Assembly: GCA_035249305.1 (NCBI GenBank)
Contig: DATFGQ010000112.1
Coordinates: forward strand, 24,297-88,296
Length of the DNA stretch: 64,000 nucleotides
Direction: 5' to 3'
DNA from: DASUNP01 sp035249305
Lineage (GTDB): Bacteria; Acidobacteriota; Blastocatellia; UBA7656
Shown: piece after piece, positions 52,241 to 60,790 of the stretch
Layout: each line of letters opens with the position of its first letter
Position numbering within the stretch: the first letter of the stretch is position 1
Made by a program: the position numbers and the translations under genes
Notes under the pieces: model-generated
Databases searched by the model: none
Seen by the model: the letters and a program-made list of their open reading frames with translations, nothing else
What the model was told of the DNA's origin: nothing

Positions 52241-53842
52241 ATGGATTCAACTGAGCCGTCTTTATCGAAAGTCGATTACCTGACCGCGCCCGCGTCGCGG
52301 CGCTTTCTCTCGCCGCCTCTCCTCGACTTCTTCCGCCGGCTGAGCGATTCGAGATTCATGCAGGCCGCCGCGGGGCTCTCGCTCATACTCGTCGTGATGT
52401 CCTGGATAGAGTTCTCAGGCCCGGCCATTCTCGATAACGACGGCTACTACCACATACGATGGGCGGCCGTGCTCAAAGAGAACGCGCCGCGCCTGCCGCG
52501 CTTCACGCAGCTCCCGCTGACGACGCTCAACGAGCGCGATTACGTAGACCACCATTATCTTTTTCATGTCTTTTTAATCCCCTTCACCGCGGGCGATATG
52601 AGGGTCGGCGCAAAGCTCGCGGCGGCGATCTTTTCGGCCGCGGGGCTGGCGTCGCTGTTCGCGCTGCTCGTCATCTATCGCGTGCCATACAGGTGGCTGT
52701 GGCTGGCCCCGCTCGTCTTAAGCTCGCAGCCTTTCCTGTACCGCATGTCTATGACGCGCGCGCCCGCGCTGTCGATCGTGCTCTTAGGTGTAGGCTCTTA
52801 CCTGATCCTTGAGCGAAAGCTCAGATGGCTCGCCGTGCTGTCGTTCGTCTTCGTCTGGACCTACAGCCTCTTCCCGCTGATCGTCGTCTTCGCGGCCGCG
52901 CATGCGGTCGCGGTCTACCTCGCCCAGAGGCGCATAGATTTGAGCGCGCTGGTCGCGACCGTCGCGGGCGTAATCGCGGGGCTGGTCGTCAACCCCTACT
53001 TCCCAAAGAACCTCACACTCTTCTGGGAGCACCTCGGGATGAAGGTGACGGCCGAATACTCCGTAGACGTGGGCGTCGAATGGTACCCGTACGAGACCTG
53101 GGCAATACTCGAATCGAGCGCGCTGGCATTCGCGATCTACTTCGCGGCGCTCGTGGCGTTCGACTTCCGCGCCCGCGCGCGCGACGCGAAGCCGCTGTTT
53201 TTCCTCATCGTCTCTCTCGCCTTTTTGCTGATGGCCTTCAAGTCGCGACGCTTCATAGAGTACTGGCCGCCGTTCGCCATGCTGTTCGCGGCGTTCGCTT
53301 TGAGCGAGCCGCTCAAGCGATTCAACCGCGCGGTCTTCGAGCGCCCGGTAGACCGCGCGATCGCGGGGGTCGCCGGCGCGTTCGTAGTCGTGGTGATGAT
53401 CATTACGATGGGTTTAACCTTGTGGCAGGCGCGCGCGAGCGTGAAAGCCGAGACGGACCCGGCGGCTTACAAGGGGGCGAGCGAGTGGATCGCGGCGAAC
53501 ACGTCTCCGGGCTCTGTGATCTTCAACACGGACTGGGACGACTTCCCCATGCTCTACTACTACAACCCGAACAACGCGTACGTTGTCGGGCTCGACCCGA
53601 CTTATCTGTACGACCGCGACAAGCAGCTATGGAAGCTCTACGAGCGGATCACGCTGGGCAACGAGGCGAACCCGGCCCCGCTGATACGCGAGCGCTTCGG
53701 CGCAGAATACGTCTTCACTGATAACTATCACAGGGATTTTCTTGAGATAGCCGACGAGAGCGGCGACTTCGAGACCGTCTATAAAGACGGTTACACGACC
53801 GTGCTGCGCATCATCGCGCCCCGGCAACCCGCGCAGCAATGA
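52241..53842 (+). CDS. GT-C-like polytopic glycosyltransferase-type membrane protein
   Basis: This is a 533-residue protein with about ten membrane helices. After the first helix (about 41-58) comes AILDNDGYYHIRWA with Asp65 and Asp67, followed by RDYVDHHYLFHVF; an acidic motif in the first external loop followed by YYH is what GT-C enzymes such as STT3/PglB and related mannosyltransferases show. The C-terminal soluble part (YKGASEWIAANTSPGSVIFN, FPMLYYYNPNNAYVVGLDPTY) is a common appendage in such proteins. It would transfer sugar from a lipid-linked donor outside the membrane. GGAGACGCGGCG precedes the ATG. Donor and acceptor unknown. Confidence 0.8.
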   Translation: MDSTEPSLSKVDYLTAPASRRFLSPPLLDFFRRLSDSRFMQAAAGLSLILVVMSWIEFSGPAILDNDGYYHIRWAAVLKENAPRLPRFTQLPLTTLNERDYVDHHYLFHVFLIPFTAGDMRVGAKLAAAIFSAAGLASLFALLVIYRVPYRWLWLAPLVLSSQPFLYRMSMTRAPALSIVLLGVGSYLILERKLRWLAVLSFVFVWTYSLFPLIVVFAAAHAVAVYLAQRRIDLSALVATVAGVIAGLVVNPYFPKNLTLFWEHLGMKVTAEYSVDVGVEWYPYETWAILESSALAFAIYFAALVAFDFRARARDAKPLFFLIVSLAFLLMAFKSRRFIEYWPPFAMLFAAFALSEPLKRFNRAVFERPVDRAIAGVAGAFVVVVMIITMGLTLWQARASVKAETDPAAYKGASEWIAANTSPGSVIFNTDWDDFPMLYYYNPNNAYVVGLDPTYLYDRDKQLWKLYERITLGNEANPAPLIRERFGAEYVFTDNYHRDFLEIADESGDFETVYKDGYTTVLRIIAPRQPAQQ

Positions 53843-53941
53843 GTCGCGAACTTTAGACCGCTAAGATTATTTGCGAACTTTGCGGTCCCTTATGCGTTCT
53901 TTGCGTTGGAACAAGATATTCGCTTATCCGCTCGTTGCCTT

Positions 53942-55180
53942 ATGTTCAGATCAAGAAAGAACCTATCAGCAGCGCTCTTGCTCGTCAGCCTCTTTCACCT
54001 GGCGGCCGCCTACCCGCAAACGCCCGAGCCGAGGTTTGACATCAGGGAGACCTCCGGCAACCTGCTGGAAAACGTCGCGGCGGTCTTGCAGAAGAAGTAT
54101 TACGACAAGCCCTTCGTGGCACAGACTCTGCCCGGCCTCGTCTCAGCTTACGAGGAGAAGGCCAAGAGCGCGAAGACGCTGCGCGAGCAGAGGATGGTGG
54201 TCCAGGAGTTCTTGAGCCGCATCCCCGCGTCGCACCTCGGGCTGCTGTCGAAACAGACTTACCGTTACGTGATGAACGACCTGTATGGGCGGGCTTATCC
54301 TATGTTCGGGTTCCAGCTCGTGGCGCTGGACGGAAAGTTTTACGCCTTCTCCGTGCTTGAAGGCGGCCCGGCCGAGCGCGCGGGGCTGGTCGCCTGGGAT
54401 CGCGTCGTATCGATAGACGACACGCCCGTCGAGCAATCCGCGCGGCTCGACTGGCGCTCGGATGACGCTTACATACCGGACGACCGCGACCCGGCGGTCC
54501 ACTACTTGACGGCCGCGGCGGGCGATTCGATACGCATACGAGTCGAGCGGCGGCGCGGAAAATTCCTTCAGCTCACGGTCCCCGCCCAAGATTACTCGGC
54601 GCTTGCCGCCGCGCGCGCCAGCGCCAGGCTTTATAAAGAAGGCGCGCACAGCTTCGGCTACGTGCACTTCTGGTACGTGCACATGTCGGGCGTGCCGGAG
54701 ATGTTGACGGAGAAGCTGAACGGCGAGTTCAGCAGTTGTGACGCGGTGATCATCGACCTGCGCGGGAGGGGCGGGAACGGCCAGGCCATTTCAAAGATTC
54801 TCGACGTGCTTCGCGCGAGGAGCGCGGCGGCGCGTCAGCCCTTCGTCGCGCTGGTAGACCGCCAGTCGAGGAGCGCGAAAGACGTGCTGGCATACGAGAT
54901 GAAAAAGAGCGGGCTCGCGAGGCTAGTCGGCGAGCCTACGGCCGGCGCAGTCATCCCGGCCACGTTCGCCGATGTGGGATACGAAACTATCTTGATGTTC
55001 CCCAGCTACAAGCTGCAACGCTACACAGACATTTTAGAGCTAAAGCCAGTCGCGCCCGACATCGTCGTCGAAAGAGCAGGCCCGCTGAGCGCGGGCGACG
55101 ACCCGATCTTGAAAGCGGGTTTAGCCGAAGCCGCACGACTTGCGCGGGCCTTGGCTAAACAAGCGGGAGCTAACAATTGA
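53942..55180 (+). CDS. S41-family C-terminal-processing-type peptidase
   Basis: This 412-residue exported protein has leader MFRSRKNLSAALLLVSLFHL. After a helical domain (30-100) there is a PDZ-like segment (YAFSVLEGGPAERAGLVAWDRVVSID, about 135-160), then the S41 core with FGYVHFWYV, DAVIIDLRGRGGNG, and LVDRQSRSAKDVLAYEMKKSG in which the Ser before AKD and the Lys after YEM occupy the usual Ser-Lys dyad positions. VGEPTAGAVIPA follows. It would act in the periplasm. No good ribosome binding site is visible; a TTG at 53906 is an alternative. It follows the GT-C-like gene by 99 bases and is followed by a mosaic repeat. Confidence 0.88.
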   Translation: MFRSRKNLSAALLLVSLFHLAAAYPQTPEPRFDIRETSGNLLENVAAVLQKKYYDKPFVAQTLPGLVSAYEEKAKSAKTLREQRMVVQEFLSRIPASHLGLLSKQTYRYVMNDLYGRAYPMFGFQLVALDGKFYAFSVLEGGPAERAGLVAWDRVVSIDDTPVEQSARLDWRSDDAYIPDDRDPAVHYLTAAAGDSIRIRVERRRGKFLQLTVPAQDYSALAAARASARLYKEGAHSFGYVHFWYVHMSGVPEMLTEKLNGEFSSCDAVIIDLRGRGGNGQAISKILDVLRARSAAARQPFVALVDRQSRSAKDVLAYEMKKSGLARLVGEPTAGAVIPATFADVGYETILMFPSYKLQRYTDILELKPVAPDIVVERAGPLSAGDDPILKAGLAEAARLARALAKQAGANN

Positions 55181-55181
55181 G

Positions 55182-55461
55182 AGGGCGTCTGAAAAGTCCC
55201 CGAAGGGGACATATTCAATAGCCAGGGGCATCGCCCCTGGAAACGGGTTGTCATAAACGACAAGCCCTGAAAGGGCGATATAACTATTGCGCCCTTTCAG
55301 GGCTTCGTCTCGTATAACGTATCACCCGGCGCGTTGCGCCGGGCTATTGAATACCGCCCCTACGGGGCTTCGTAACGATCAGCTCATCCCGCGATGCGCC
55401 GGGCTATTGAATCTAGCCCTGTCAGGGCTTTTTCTCCCACTTCTCAGACACCCTCTGATTA
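55182..55461. repeat. Mosaic palindromic element array
   Basis: The array opens with GGGCGTCTGAAAAG and runs through the palindromes GTCCCCGAAGGGGAC, CCAGGGGCATCGCCCCTGG, GCCCTGAAAGGGC, GCCCTTTCAGGGC, CCCGGCGCGTTGCGCCGGG, GCCCCTACGGGGC and GCCCTGTCAGGGC. ATTCAATAGCC or its complement occurs beside three of them. It closes with the leader inverted (CTTCTCAGACACCCTC). Bases 55212-55251 recur with one difference at 63810-63849. Confidence 0.88.
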
Positions 55462-55491
55462 GTCGCCCCATGTGCGCCTCGGCGCTCTCAC

Positions 55492-56442
55492 TCATTTTGC
55501 CGGCGTCAGAATTATATTGCGAAACTCGACGGGGCCGTGATCGCCTTGCAGAAACAGCGGGCCAGGCGCGCTCTCGTTGCTGTCGATAGCGCCGCCCGTG
55601 ATGCCGGGTATCTCCTGGTTGCAGATGATCGCCTTCCCGTTGAGCACTACGGTCACTAAGCGGCCGACTAAAGTCACGTCGAACGATTGCCACTCGCCTG
55701 CCTTACGCGCGGCGTCTTCGTTAGGCGCGAGGAACCCGTAGATACCGCCCAGGTGTATGCTCTCGGGCTCGCGGCCCGCGCTGTCTTCTATCTGCACTTC
55801 GTAACGCCCGCGCAGGTAGATTCCGCTGTTGCCGCCTTTCGGGTAACGGAACTCCGCGTGGAGCTTGAAGTCGTTGAATGTCTGATCCGTGACCAGATTC
55901 CCGCCCGCCTTTACGTTTGTCAAAACGCCATTAATCATCTTCCAATTGTTTTCGCCTTCCGCGTGATGCCAGCCCTTCAGGTCACTCGCGTTTAATAAAC
56001 GAATGGGATTGCCCCACCTCGGCTCCGCCTGGCGGCGCAAAGTCGGCGCGCGCTCGGCACTCCAGTTCAGCCGGTTCCCTGCCTCGTCCGTAGTCCAACC
56101 CGTAATGCGGTCGCCTTCCAGCTTGCCCTCGAATTGAATATCGGTTTCGCGCCTCTCCCATTGCACGGGGATCGTGAAGCGCAACTGGCCATCGGCAAAC
56201 TCTATTTTTGATATAGGCCGCGAGCTCCCCGACCGCCCGACGTAGCGCCCGACCAGCGTCCGGTATCCGCTCTTGCGCACCTCAAGCCAGGACGGGTAGC
56301 TGCGTTCCGGGCCGTTAACGGTGATGTCCCAGCGGCCTATTATCGCTGGCGGCTCCGCTTGTTGTGACGCCCACGCGTGAGCCCCACAGGTGAAGAGGCC
56401 GACCGCGACGGCGGCTAAGATAAATCTATGTCTGAGGGACAT
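55492..56442 (-). CDS. Secreted DUF1080 (3-keto-disaccharide hydrolase-type) protein
   Basis: This 316-residue protein has signal peptide MSLRHRFILAAVAVGLFTCG. Residues about 35-130 form a small beta domain (IIGRWDITVNG, WLEVRKSGYRTLVGRYVG). The DUF1080 domain (about 140-316) has LNASDLKGWH, NWKMINGVLTN, FNDFKLHAEFRYPKGGNSGIYLRGRYEVQIED, AGEWQSFDVTLVG and GPVEFRNIILTP, typical of concanavalin-like 3-keto-disaccharide hydrolase-type proteins. It lies 25 bases after the Gfo/Idh/MocA gene, a classic pairing for oxidising a sugar to its 3-keto form and cleaving it. Confidence 0.92.
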   Translation of the reverse strand: MSLRHRFILAAVAVGLFTCGAHAWASQQAEPPAIIGRWDITVNGPERSYPSWLEVRKSGYRTLVGRYVGRSGSSRPISKIEFADGQLRFTIPVQWERRETDIQFEGKLEGDRITGWTTDEAGNRLNWSAERAPTLRRQAEPRWGNPIRLLNASDLKGWHHAEGENNWKMINGVLTNVKAGGNLVTDQTFNDFKLHAEFRYPKGGNSGIYLRGRYEVQIEDSAGREPESIHLGGIYGFLAPNEDAARKAGEWQSFDVTLVGRLVTVVLNGKAIICNQEIPGITGGAIDSNESAPGPLFLQGDHGPVEFRNIILTPAK

Positions 56443-56467
56443 ACTCGCTCCTTCGTTGAGATGAAGT

Positions 56468-57859
56468 TCACTTGCCGTTGTCGTCGGTCATCTTCATGGC
56501 TTCGGGGTTCCAATTCATGATGCGGCTCTCGTAGAAGCTCTGGTTCGTGAGCAGCGCGGGGCCGGCGGCGCGGACGCCGAACGTGGCGTCTTCAATAACT
56601 GGAGCGCCCGAGCGTATGGCGTTAAAGAAATTGCGGAAGTGGTCTAGCGAATCGCTGTACCCCGAAGGCGCAGTATATATCTCGTCGCTCGACTGAGAGA
56701 CCACGGGCGCGGCCACGGGGAACTTGGCGCGGTACTCTTTCAGAAACTCGTCCTGAACGGTCTTCGGGAAGGTGTCTATGCCGTAGCCCGGCTCTTTCGA
56801 CCGCTGCTTGCGCGTCAAGGTCAGCCCGCGCCCGCCTAAGGCGATGACGCCGTCCGAGCCTACGAGGCGGTAGCCCGAATCTTCAAAGGCGTTCGGGTCG
56901 ACCGAGCCGTCGACGAAGTTGACTCTGAGCGACACGTTGAAGCCGGGCCGCGAGCCCGTCTGCGCGTAGTCGCACAGGCCCAACAACACGTCCGGCACGT
57001 CGCGCCCGTCTTTCCAGTACCTGAGCCCGCCCGTGCCGTAGACGCGCGCCGGCCCATTCGAGCCCAGCATGAAGTGCAATCCCGAGAAGAGGTGTATGAA
57101 GAGGTCGCCGCCTATCCCCGTGCCATAGTCGCGGTAGTTGCGCCAGCGGAAGAGTCTCACCGGCTCGAACGGCACTTTCGGCGCGCTGCCTAAGAAGCGG
57201 TCCCAGTCGATCCTCTCGGGCGTGGCGTCGGGCGGGATCGAGTACTGCCAGGCGGCCATGGGCGAGCGGCGGTTGAGCCAGATGTCTACCATAACCAGAT
57301 CGCCTATGACGTTCGACGCCAGCAGCTCTTTCGCCTTCGCGTAGACGATGGAGCTGACGCGCTGGCTGCCGACTTGAAAGAGCTTGCCCGTCTCCTTCTC
57401 GGCCTTGATGATCTTGTGGCCGTCGGGCAGCTTCTGGACTATGGGCTTTTCGCAATAGACATGCTTGCCCGCCTTCAGCGCGTCGACGCAGATCTGCGCG
57501 TGCCAGTGGTCGGGCGTGGCGACGATGACCGCGTCGACGTCCGAGCGCGCCAGGACTTCGCGATAGTCGCGCGTCGTGAAGATGTGTTTGCCCCAGACCT
57601 CTTGCGCGCGCTCGCGGCGGCCGTCGTACACGTCGGCGACTGCGACCAGCTCGGCCATGCCGGTCTGGATCGCCGTGCGCGTGTCGGCCGACCCTTGGCC
57701 GCCGATGCCTATGGTCGCAAGCCGTATCTTGTCGCCGGATCTCTGCGGCTCTTGATTGGCTTCGAGGATATATTCGTTGGCGGAAATCTTGCGCGCGCCG
57801 ATAAACAGACCGCCGGCCGCGCCCATCTTGATAAAGTCTCTACGCGATTTTTTGCTCAT
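56468..57859 (-). CDS. Gfo/Idh/MocA-family oxidoreductase with Tat signal
   Basis: This 463-residue protein starts MSKKSRRDFIKMGAAGGLFIG, a twin-arginine leader. The NAD(P)-binding motif IRLATIGIGGQGSADTR follows, then DVDAVIVATPDHWHAQ and AGKHVYCEKPI with the catalytic Lys, and a C-terminal alpha/beta domain (YGTGIGGDLFIHLFSG). It would oxidise a sugar or cyclitol outside the cytoplasm, probably with tightly bound NAD(P). GGAG lies about 10 bases upstream of the ATG. It is the first gene of a pair with the DUF1080 protein. Confidence 0.93.
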   Translation of the reverse strand: MSKKSRRDFIKMGAAGGLFIGARKISANEYILEANQEPQRSGDKIRLATIGIGGQGSADTRTAIQTGMAELVAVADVYDGRRERAQEVWGKHIFTTRDYREVLARSDVDAVIVATPDHWHAQICVDALKAGKHVYCEKPIVQKLPDGHKIIKAEKETGKLFQVGSQRVSSIVYAKAKELLASNVIGDLVMVDIWLNRRSPMAAWQYSIPPDATPERIDWDRFLGSAPKVPFEPVRLFRWRNYRDYGTGIGGDLFIHLFSGLHFMLGSNGPARVYGTGGLRYWKDGRDVPDVLLGLCDYAQTGSRPGFNVSLRVNFVDGSVDPNAFEDSGYRLVGSDGVIALGGRGLTLTRKQRSKEPGYGIDTFPKTVQDEFLKEYRAKFPVAAPVVSQSSDEIYTAPSGYSDSLDHFRNFFNAIRSGAPVIEDATFGVRAAGPALLTNQSFYESRIMNWNPEAMKMTDDNGK

Positions 57860-57996
57860 AATTTGCTCCGGATTATTCTGGGTTGAAATTGTAGATTGCC
57901 GAAGGGTGATTCTACCCCCAAACGGAGGGAAATGCACAACTCGAATCGATTTTACGGGCGGGATCGATTATAAAGCTTCGGTGTGGAGGGACGATT

Positions 57997-58299
57997 ATGT
58001 TTGCCGGAAGAACATGGGATGAATGGATCAGGCAATACGGCGAGAGCCATCAGCACCCCGTCAACAGGTTTTGCCACACCGTAGGCATACCGCTGATCGC
58101 CGCGTCGGTCCCGCTGCTGGTCTTAGGCTTCGTCTGGAAAGGCTTCTGGCTGCTGGCCGCGGCGATGTTCGTCGTCGGGTGGGTGTTCCAGTTCGTCGGC
58201 CACTGGTTCGAAGGCAAGCCGCCAGAGTTCTTCCGCGACTGGCGATTCCTTTTCGTGGGCCTCAGGTGGTGGTTCGCCAAAATGAGTGGCCGCGTATGA
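57997..58299 (+). CDS. DUF962/Mpo1-like membrane protein
   Basis: This 100-residue protein has a family-typical opening, WDEWIRQYGESHQHPVNRFCHTVGIPLI, two or three hydrophobic helices and QFVGHWFEGKPPEFFRDWRFLFVG. The His residues (HQHPVNRFCH and GHWFEG) match the iron-binding positions of yeast Mpo1, a 2-hydroxy fatty acid dioxygenase; bacterial members are mostly uncharacterised. GGAGGGACGATT precedes the ATG. It stands alone, convergent with the gene at 58359. Confidence 0.92.
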   Translation: MFAGRTWDEWIRQYGESHQHPVNRFCHTVGIPLIAASVPLLVLGFVWKGFWLLAAAMFVVGWVFQFVGHWFEGKPPEFFRDWRFLFVGLRWWFAKMSGRV

Positions 58300-58358
58300 G
58301 CGGAATTCCGACGCGCGCCTTGTCGTCCCGGGCGCGCGTCGGTTCATTACCACAGTTA

Positions 58359-59579
58359 TCATCGAACGCCGAGTATGTGAACGACCCAGACTATACAGTC
58401 TCCTTGAGAGACATACCGCACGCGGTAGCTGAGCCCTCCTCCGGCCGCGAGGAACCCGCCACTGGCGAAGACGTCCGTGTGTGTATCCCAGAGCTTATTC
58501 AATGGCTCTCCGTCGTAACCATTCCAGTCCGAATCCCTGTTCAGACCTCCTCCATCGCCTTTGATCTGGATTGAAGTCAGCATAGCGGGATTCTCGATAA
58601 AGGTGCGCTCATCGCTCGCGGCAGGGAACGCCCTCAGACCGCAGTTGGCGACGCCGACTTGCCCGTCTGCCCCTATCCTGCTGTGCTTCAGGTTCGGGAG
58701 ATTGCCGTTGATCGGAGGCACTGTCGCGTGGATGACCGAGTGAGGCCCGAAGAACATGCGCGGCCCGAGCGAGACGTAGAGCTGAGCGGCTCGCGGGATG
58801 CACGGGTTCGAGTAGAAGACTATCAGGCTGGCCCCTTCCGACAGCACGAGCGCGTTGCCGGGGCCTGCGCATGCCGAGTCGGCCCACGGGCAACGGTTGT
58901 TGACGAGGGCGCTGCGAAGGCCTCTTACCCGATAGTCGCCGTTTATGCCGGGCACTATCTGACCAGTGACGTTGGCAATGTATGCGAAGAACTGGCCCGC
59001 GGGATTCCAACACGGGTTAGCAGCCGGGTTGGTGGGAAAGGGCGCAGGCGTGCCCGGCACGACCGCCCCCGGAGCGCAGTCAGGCCCGAACCCCACGTTA
59101 TAAGGGTTGAGGGCCGGAGGCGCGGCGATCTCGCCCCAAACAAGCACGGCGCTCAGCAGCGTCGAGCCTGGCGGTATGCCTCGCAGCCTGATGACCCCCT
59201 GCCCGGAGTTTCTGGTCGCGACACCTGCTACAGCGTGATCTACACCACCTTGTATAGGGATCGCGACGTGCTTGAACGAAACTGGAATAGGGGCGCTGCT
59301 GGCGCTCGCCGACGCGCTTCCGTTCTGCTCCTCCAGCGCCCGGCGCTCTACTTCCGCCGCGTCGAGAAATAAGTCTACGTCTTGATTTACAGAGGTTTCA
59401 GCCTCGGCCACCGAGCTGAACCCGTCGCCCACCGCCGGTACTGTCTCCGCGGTAATGGCCGGCTCCTGCGCCGCCGCGTCTGGGCGCGCGCCGACCGAGC
59501 TAGGCTGGATTGTAGTTAGCGCCGTTGCCGTTAAAGCGCCCAGCGCCAGAACGATGATTATCAACCTGTGAATTCGCAT
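58359..59579 (-). CDS. Secreted protein of unknown function
   Basis: Start MRIHRLIIIVLALGALTATA is supported by GGAGAGGATGA. The 406-residue protein has a disordered acidic/serine segment (about 35-95), then a beta-rich region (IRLRGIPPGSTLLSAVLVWGE, YIANVTGQIVPGINGDYRVRG, SEGASLIVFYSN) reminiscent of secreted adhesin-like DUF3344-type modules, with several Cys (PDCAPG, NPCWNP, NRCPWADSACAG, NPCIP, ANCG, GDCIVW) probably in disulphides. I cannot name a family. A 7-bp-arm hairpin (59623-59639) lies in its leader. Confidence 0.8.
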   Translation of the reverse strand: MRIHRLIIIVLALGALTATALTTIQPSSVGARPDAAAQEPAITAETVPAVGDGFSSVAEAETSVNQDVDLFLDAAEVERRALEEQNGSASASASSAPIPVSFKHVAIPIQGGVDHAVAGVATRNSGQGVIRLRGIPPGSTLLSAVLVWGEIAAPPALNPYNVGFGPDCAPGAVVPGTPAPFPTNPAANPCWNPAGQFFAYIANVTGQIVPGINGDYRVRGLRSALVNNRCPWADSACAGPGNALVLSEGASLIVFYSNPCIPRAAQLYVSLGPRMFFGPHSVIHATVPPINGNLPNLKHSRIGADGQVGVANCGLRAFPAASDERTFIENPAMLTSIQIKGDGGGLNRDSDWNGYDGEPLNKLWDTHTDVFASGGFLAAGGGLSYRVRYVSQGDCIVWVVHILGVR

Positions 59580-59943
59580 TTCATCCTCTCCTTTCTGGTT
59601 GCTTGTTTGCACACTTCAACCGAGGAGCGATCCGCTCCTTCTTGCTTCCGGTGATCTGCGTGAATGAGGAGCCGTTCGGGCAAACGACCACCAACGTGAG
59701 CTTCCCTAAAGGTACTACATCTCCCACGAAGCGATTTCAGACACACGTTGGAACTAAGCTGTGATTAAAGGGACGTCTAGGTATTCTTGGGTCTTTAGAC
59801 TGCGTTAACCGTTTATCCGTGAACCCAGGCCGCGCATAGTCGACGCCTGAGTTCGACGCCATTCATACAGTTAAAGACGCGCCTTGTCTATCGCGTATTA
59901 CGTGAAATACGCGCACGGCGCGATTTTCGCGTATTTCGTTTTC
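59580..59943. other. Intergenic region with small palindromes
   Basis: There is no gene. It holds the hairpin AGGAGCG/CGCTCCT at 59623-59639 and, near the right end, CGCGTATT/AATACGCG at 59892-59913 with a further CGCGTATTTCG at 59928-59938. No confident promoter was seen. Confidence 0.5.
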
Positions 59944-59977
59944 GGCCGCGACGCTAACTGGGCCGCGACGCTAACTG
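59944..59977. repeat. 17-bp tandem duplication over a stop codon
   Basis: GGCCGCGACGCTAACTG is present twice head to tail (59944-59960 and 59961-59977). The right copy contains the stop codon of the HTH gene. Confidence 0.85.
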
Positions 59978-60270
59978 GCGCGCTTCTTCGCCTCCTGCTT
60001 CAGATAATCGCCTAGAGACTCAAGGTAAACCTGATACTTCTTTCCGATCGGGATGGCCCGTATAGCGCCGGACTCGATCCAAAGCTGGATCGTGCGCTGG
60101 GACAGGTCAGTCAGATCAGCGGCCCGCGCCGTGTCGGCAAACAGTTCGCTGCGCTCCTTCTTAGGCAGGTTCAAATACATCCTCAACAATTCCTCGTCGG
60201 TCGGGGAGTCGTTAATCGCCCTGCTCGACGCCCGCTGAGTTTTTCTCAGCTTCTTTTTCTCTTCAGCCAT
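59971..60270 (-). CDS. Excisionase/MerR-like helix-turn-helix protein
   Basis: This 99-residue protein starts at the ATG behind AAGGAGG with a 7-base gap; a TTG further upstream is less likely. The N-terminus is basic and flexible. Residues about 50-92 (TARAADLTDLSQRTIQLWIESGAIRAIPIGKKYQVYLESLGDYL) form the winged HTH of the excisionase family, with R/K residues for DNA contact. No integrase or phage gene is nearby, so a chromosomal regulator is more likely than a true excisionase. Confidence 0.87.
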   Translation of the reverse strand: MAEEKKKLRKTQRASSRAINDSPTDEELLRMYLNLPKKERSELFADTARAADLTDLSQRTIQLWIESGAIRAIPIGKKYQVYLESLGDYLKQEAKKRAS

Positions 60271-60387
60271 GACATAACCTCCTTGTGGCACCAAGTATAG
60301 GAAAGGCGCAACTATCAGTTCAAGCGTTATTGTAACTTAAATTCCAGAAGATTATTGGCGTCGGCTGCCGAGCAGTTTTGCCGCCGC

Positions 60388-60750
60388 TTATGGGCGCTGC
60401 ATCAGCTCGATCCGATTGCCGAAAGGGTCGTGGACGTGGACGCGTCTTGTGCCGGAAAGCGTCTCGGCTACTCGCGTCGGGTAGCCTTTGGCTTCGAGCA
60501 GGGTGATGAGGTCGTCGAGCCCTTCGACAAGCAGGGCCGGGTGTGCTTTTCTGGCAGGGCGGAATTCCGTCTCGACTCCTAGGTGCAACTGCACCGCGCC
60601 GACCTGAAACCACATCCCGCCCTTCGAGGCGAGGTCCGCGGGCCTCGGTATCTCGTAGAGCCCGAGCACGCCCGCGTAGAACGAGCGCGCCTGCTGTTCA
60701 GCGCCGGGAGGGATCGCCACCTGAATGTGATCTACCCCGTAGATTCTCAT
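60388..60750 (-). CDS. VOC (glyoxalase/dioxygenase superfamily) protein
   Basis: This 120-residue, single-unit VOC protein with two beta-alpha-beta-beta-beta repeats has MRIYGVDHIQVAI (His8), VQLHLGV (His56) and DPFGNRIELMQ (Glu115) in the metal-ligand positions. Members include glyoxalase I, fosfomycin-resistance enzymes and extradiol dioxygenases; the specific reaction cannot be told. GGAGGAGCG precedes the ATG. It lies downstream of the basic H1-like gene on the same strand, 40 bases apart. Confidence 0.92.
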   Translation of the reverse strand: MRIYGVDHIQVAIPPGAEQQARSFYAGVLGLYEIPRPADLASKGGMWFQVGAVQLHLGVETEFRPARKAHPALLVEGLDDLITLLEAKGYPTRVAETLSGTRRVHVHDPFGNRIELMQRP

Positions 60751-60790
60751 CGCTCCTCCGCCGGCGCGGGCTGGTGTCGGTTGTGTCGCT

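Noticed and set aside
55182..55461. Possible CRISPR array
   Set aside because: Palindromes differ in sequence and spacing, there is no constant repeat with unique spacers of even length, and no cas gene is present.
55021..55589. Short frames translating to phrases such as RCAGLLN and FQGRCPWLLN, also near 63723-63959
   Set aside because: They are read-throughs of mosaic palindromes; similar phrases at both loci reflect the repeat, not a protein family.
59971..60270. Prophage or integrative element remnant
   Set aside because: The excisionase-like HTH protein is the only such gene; no integrase, tRNA attachment site or phage gene is in the window.
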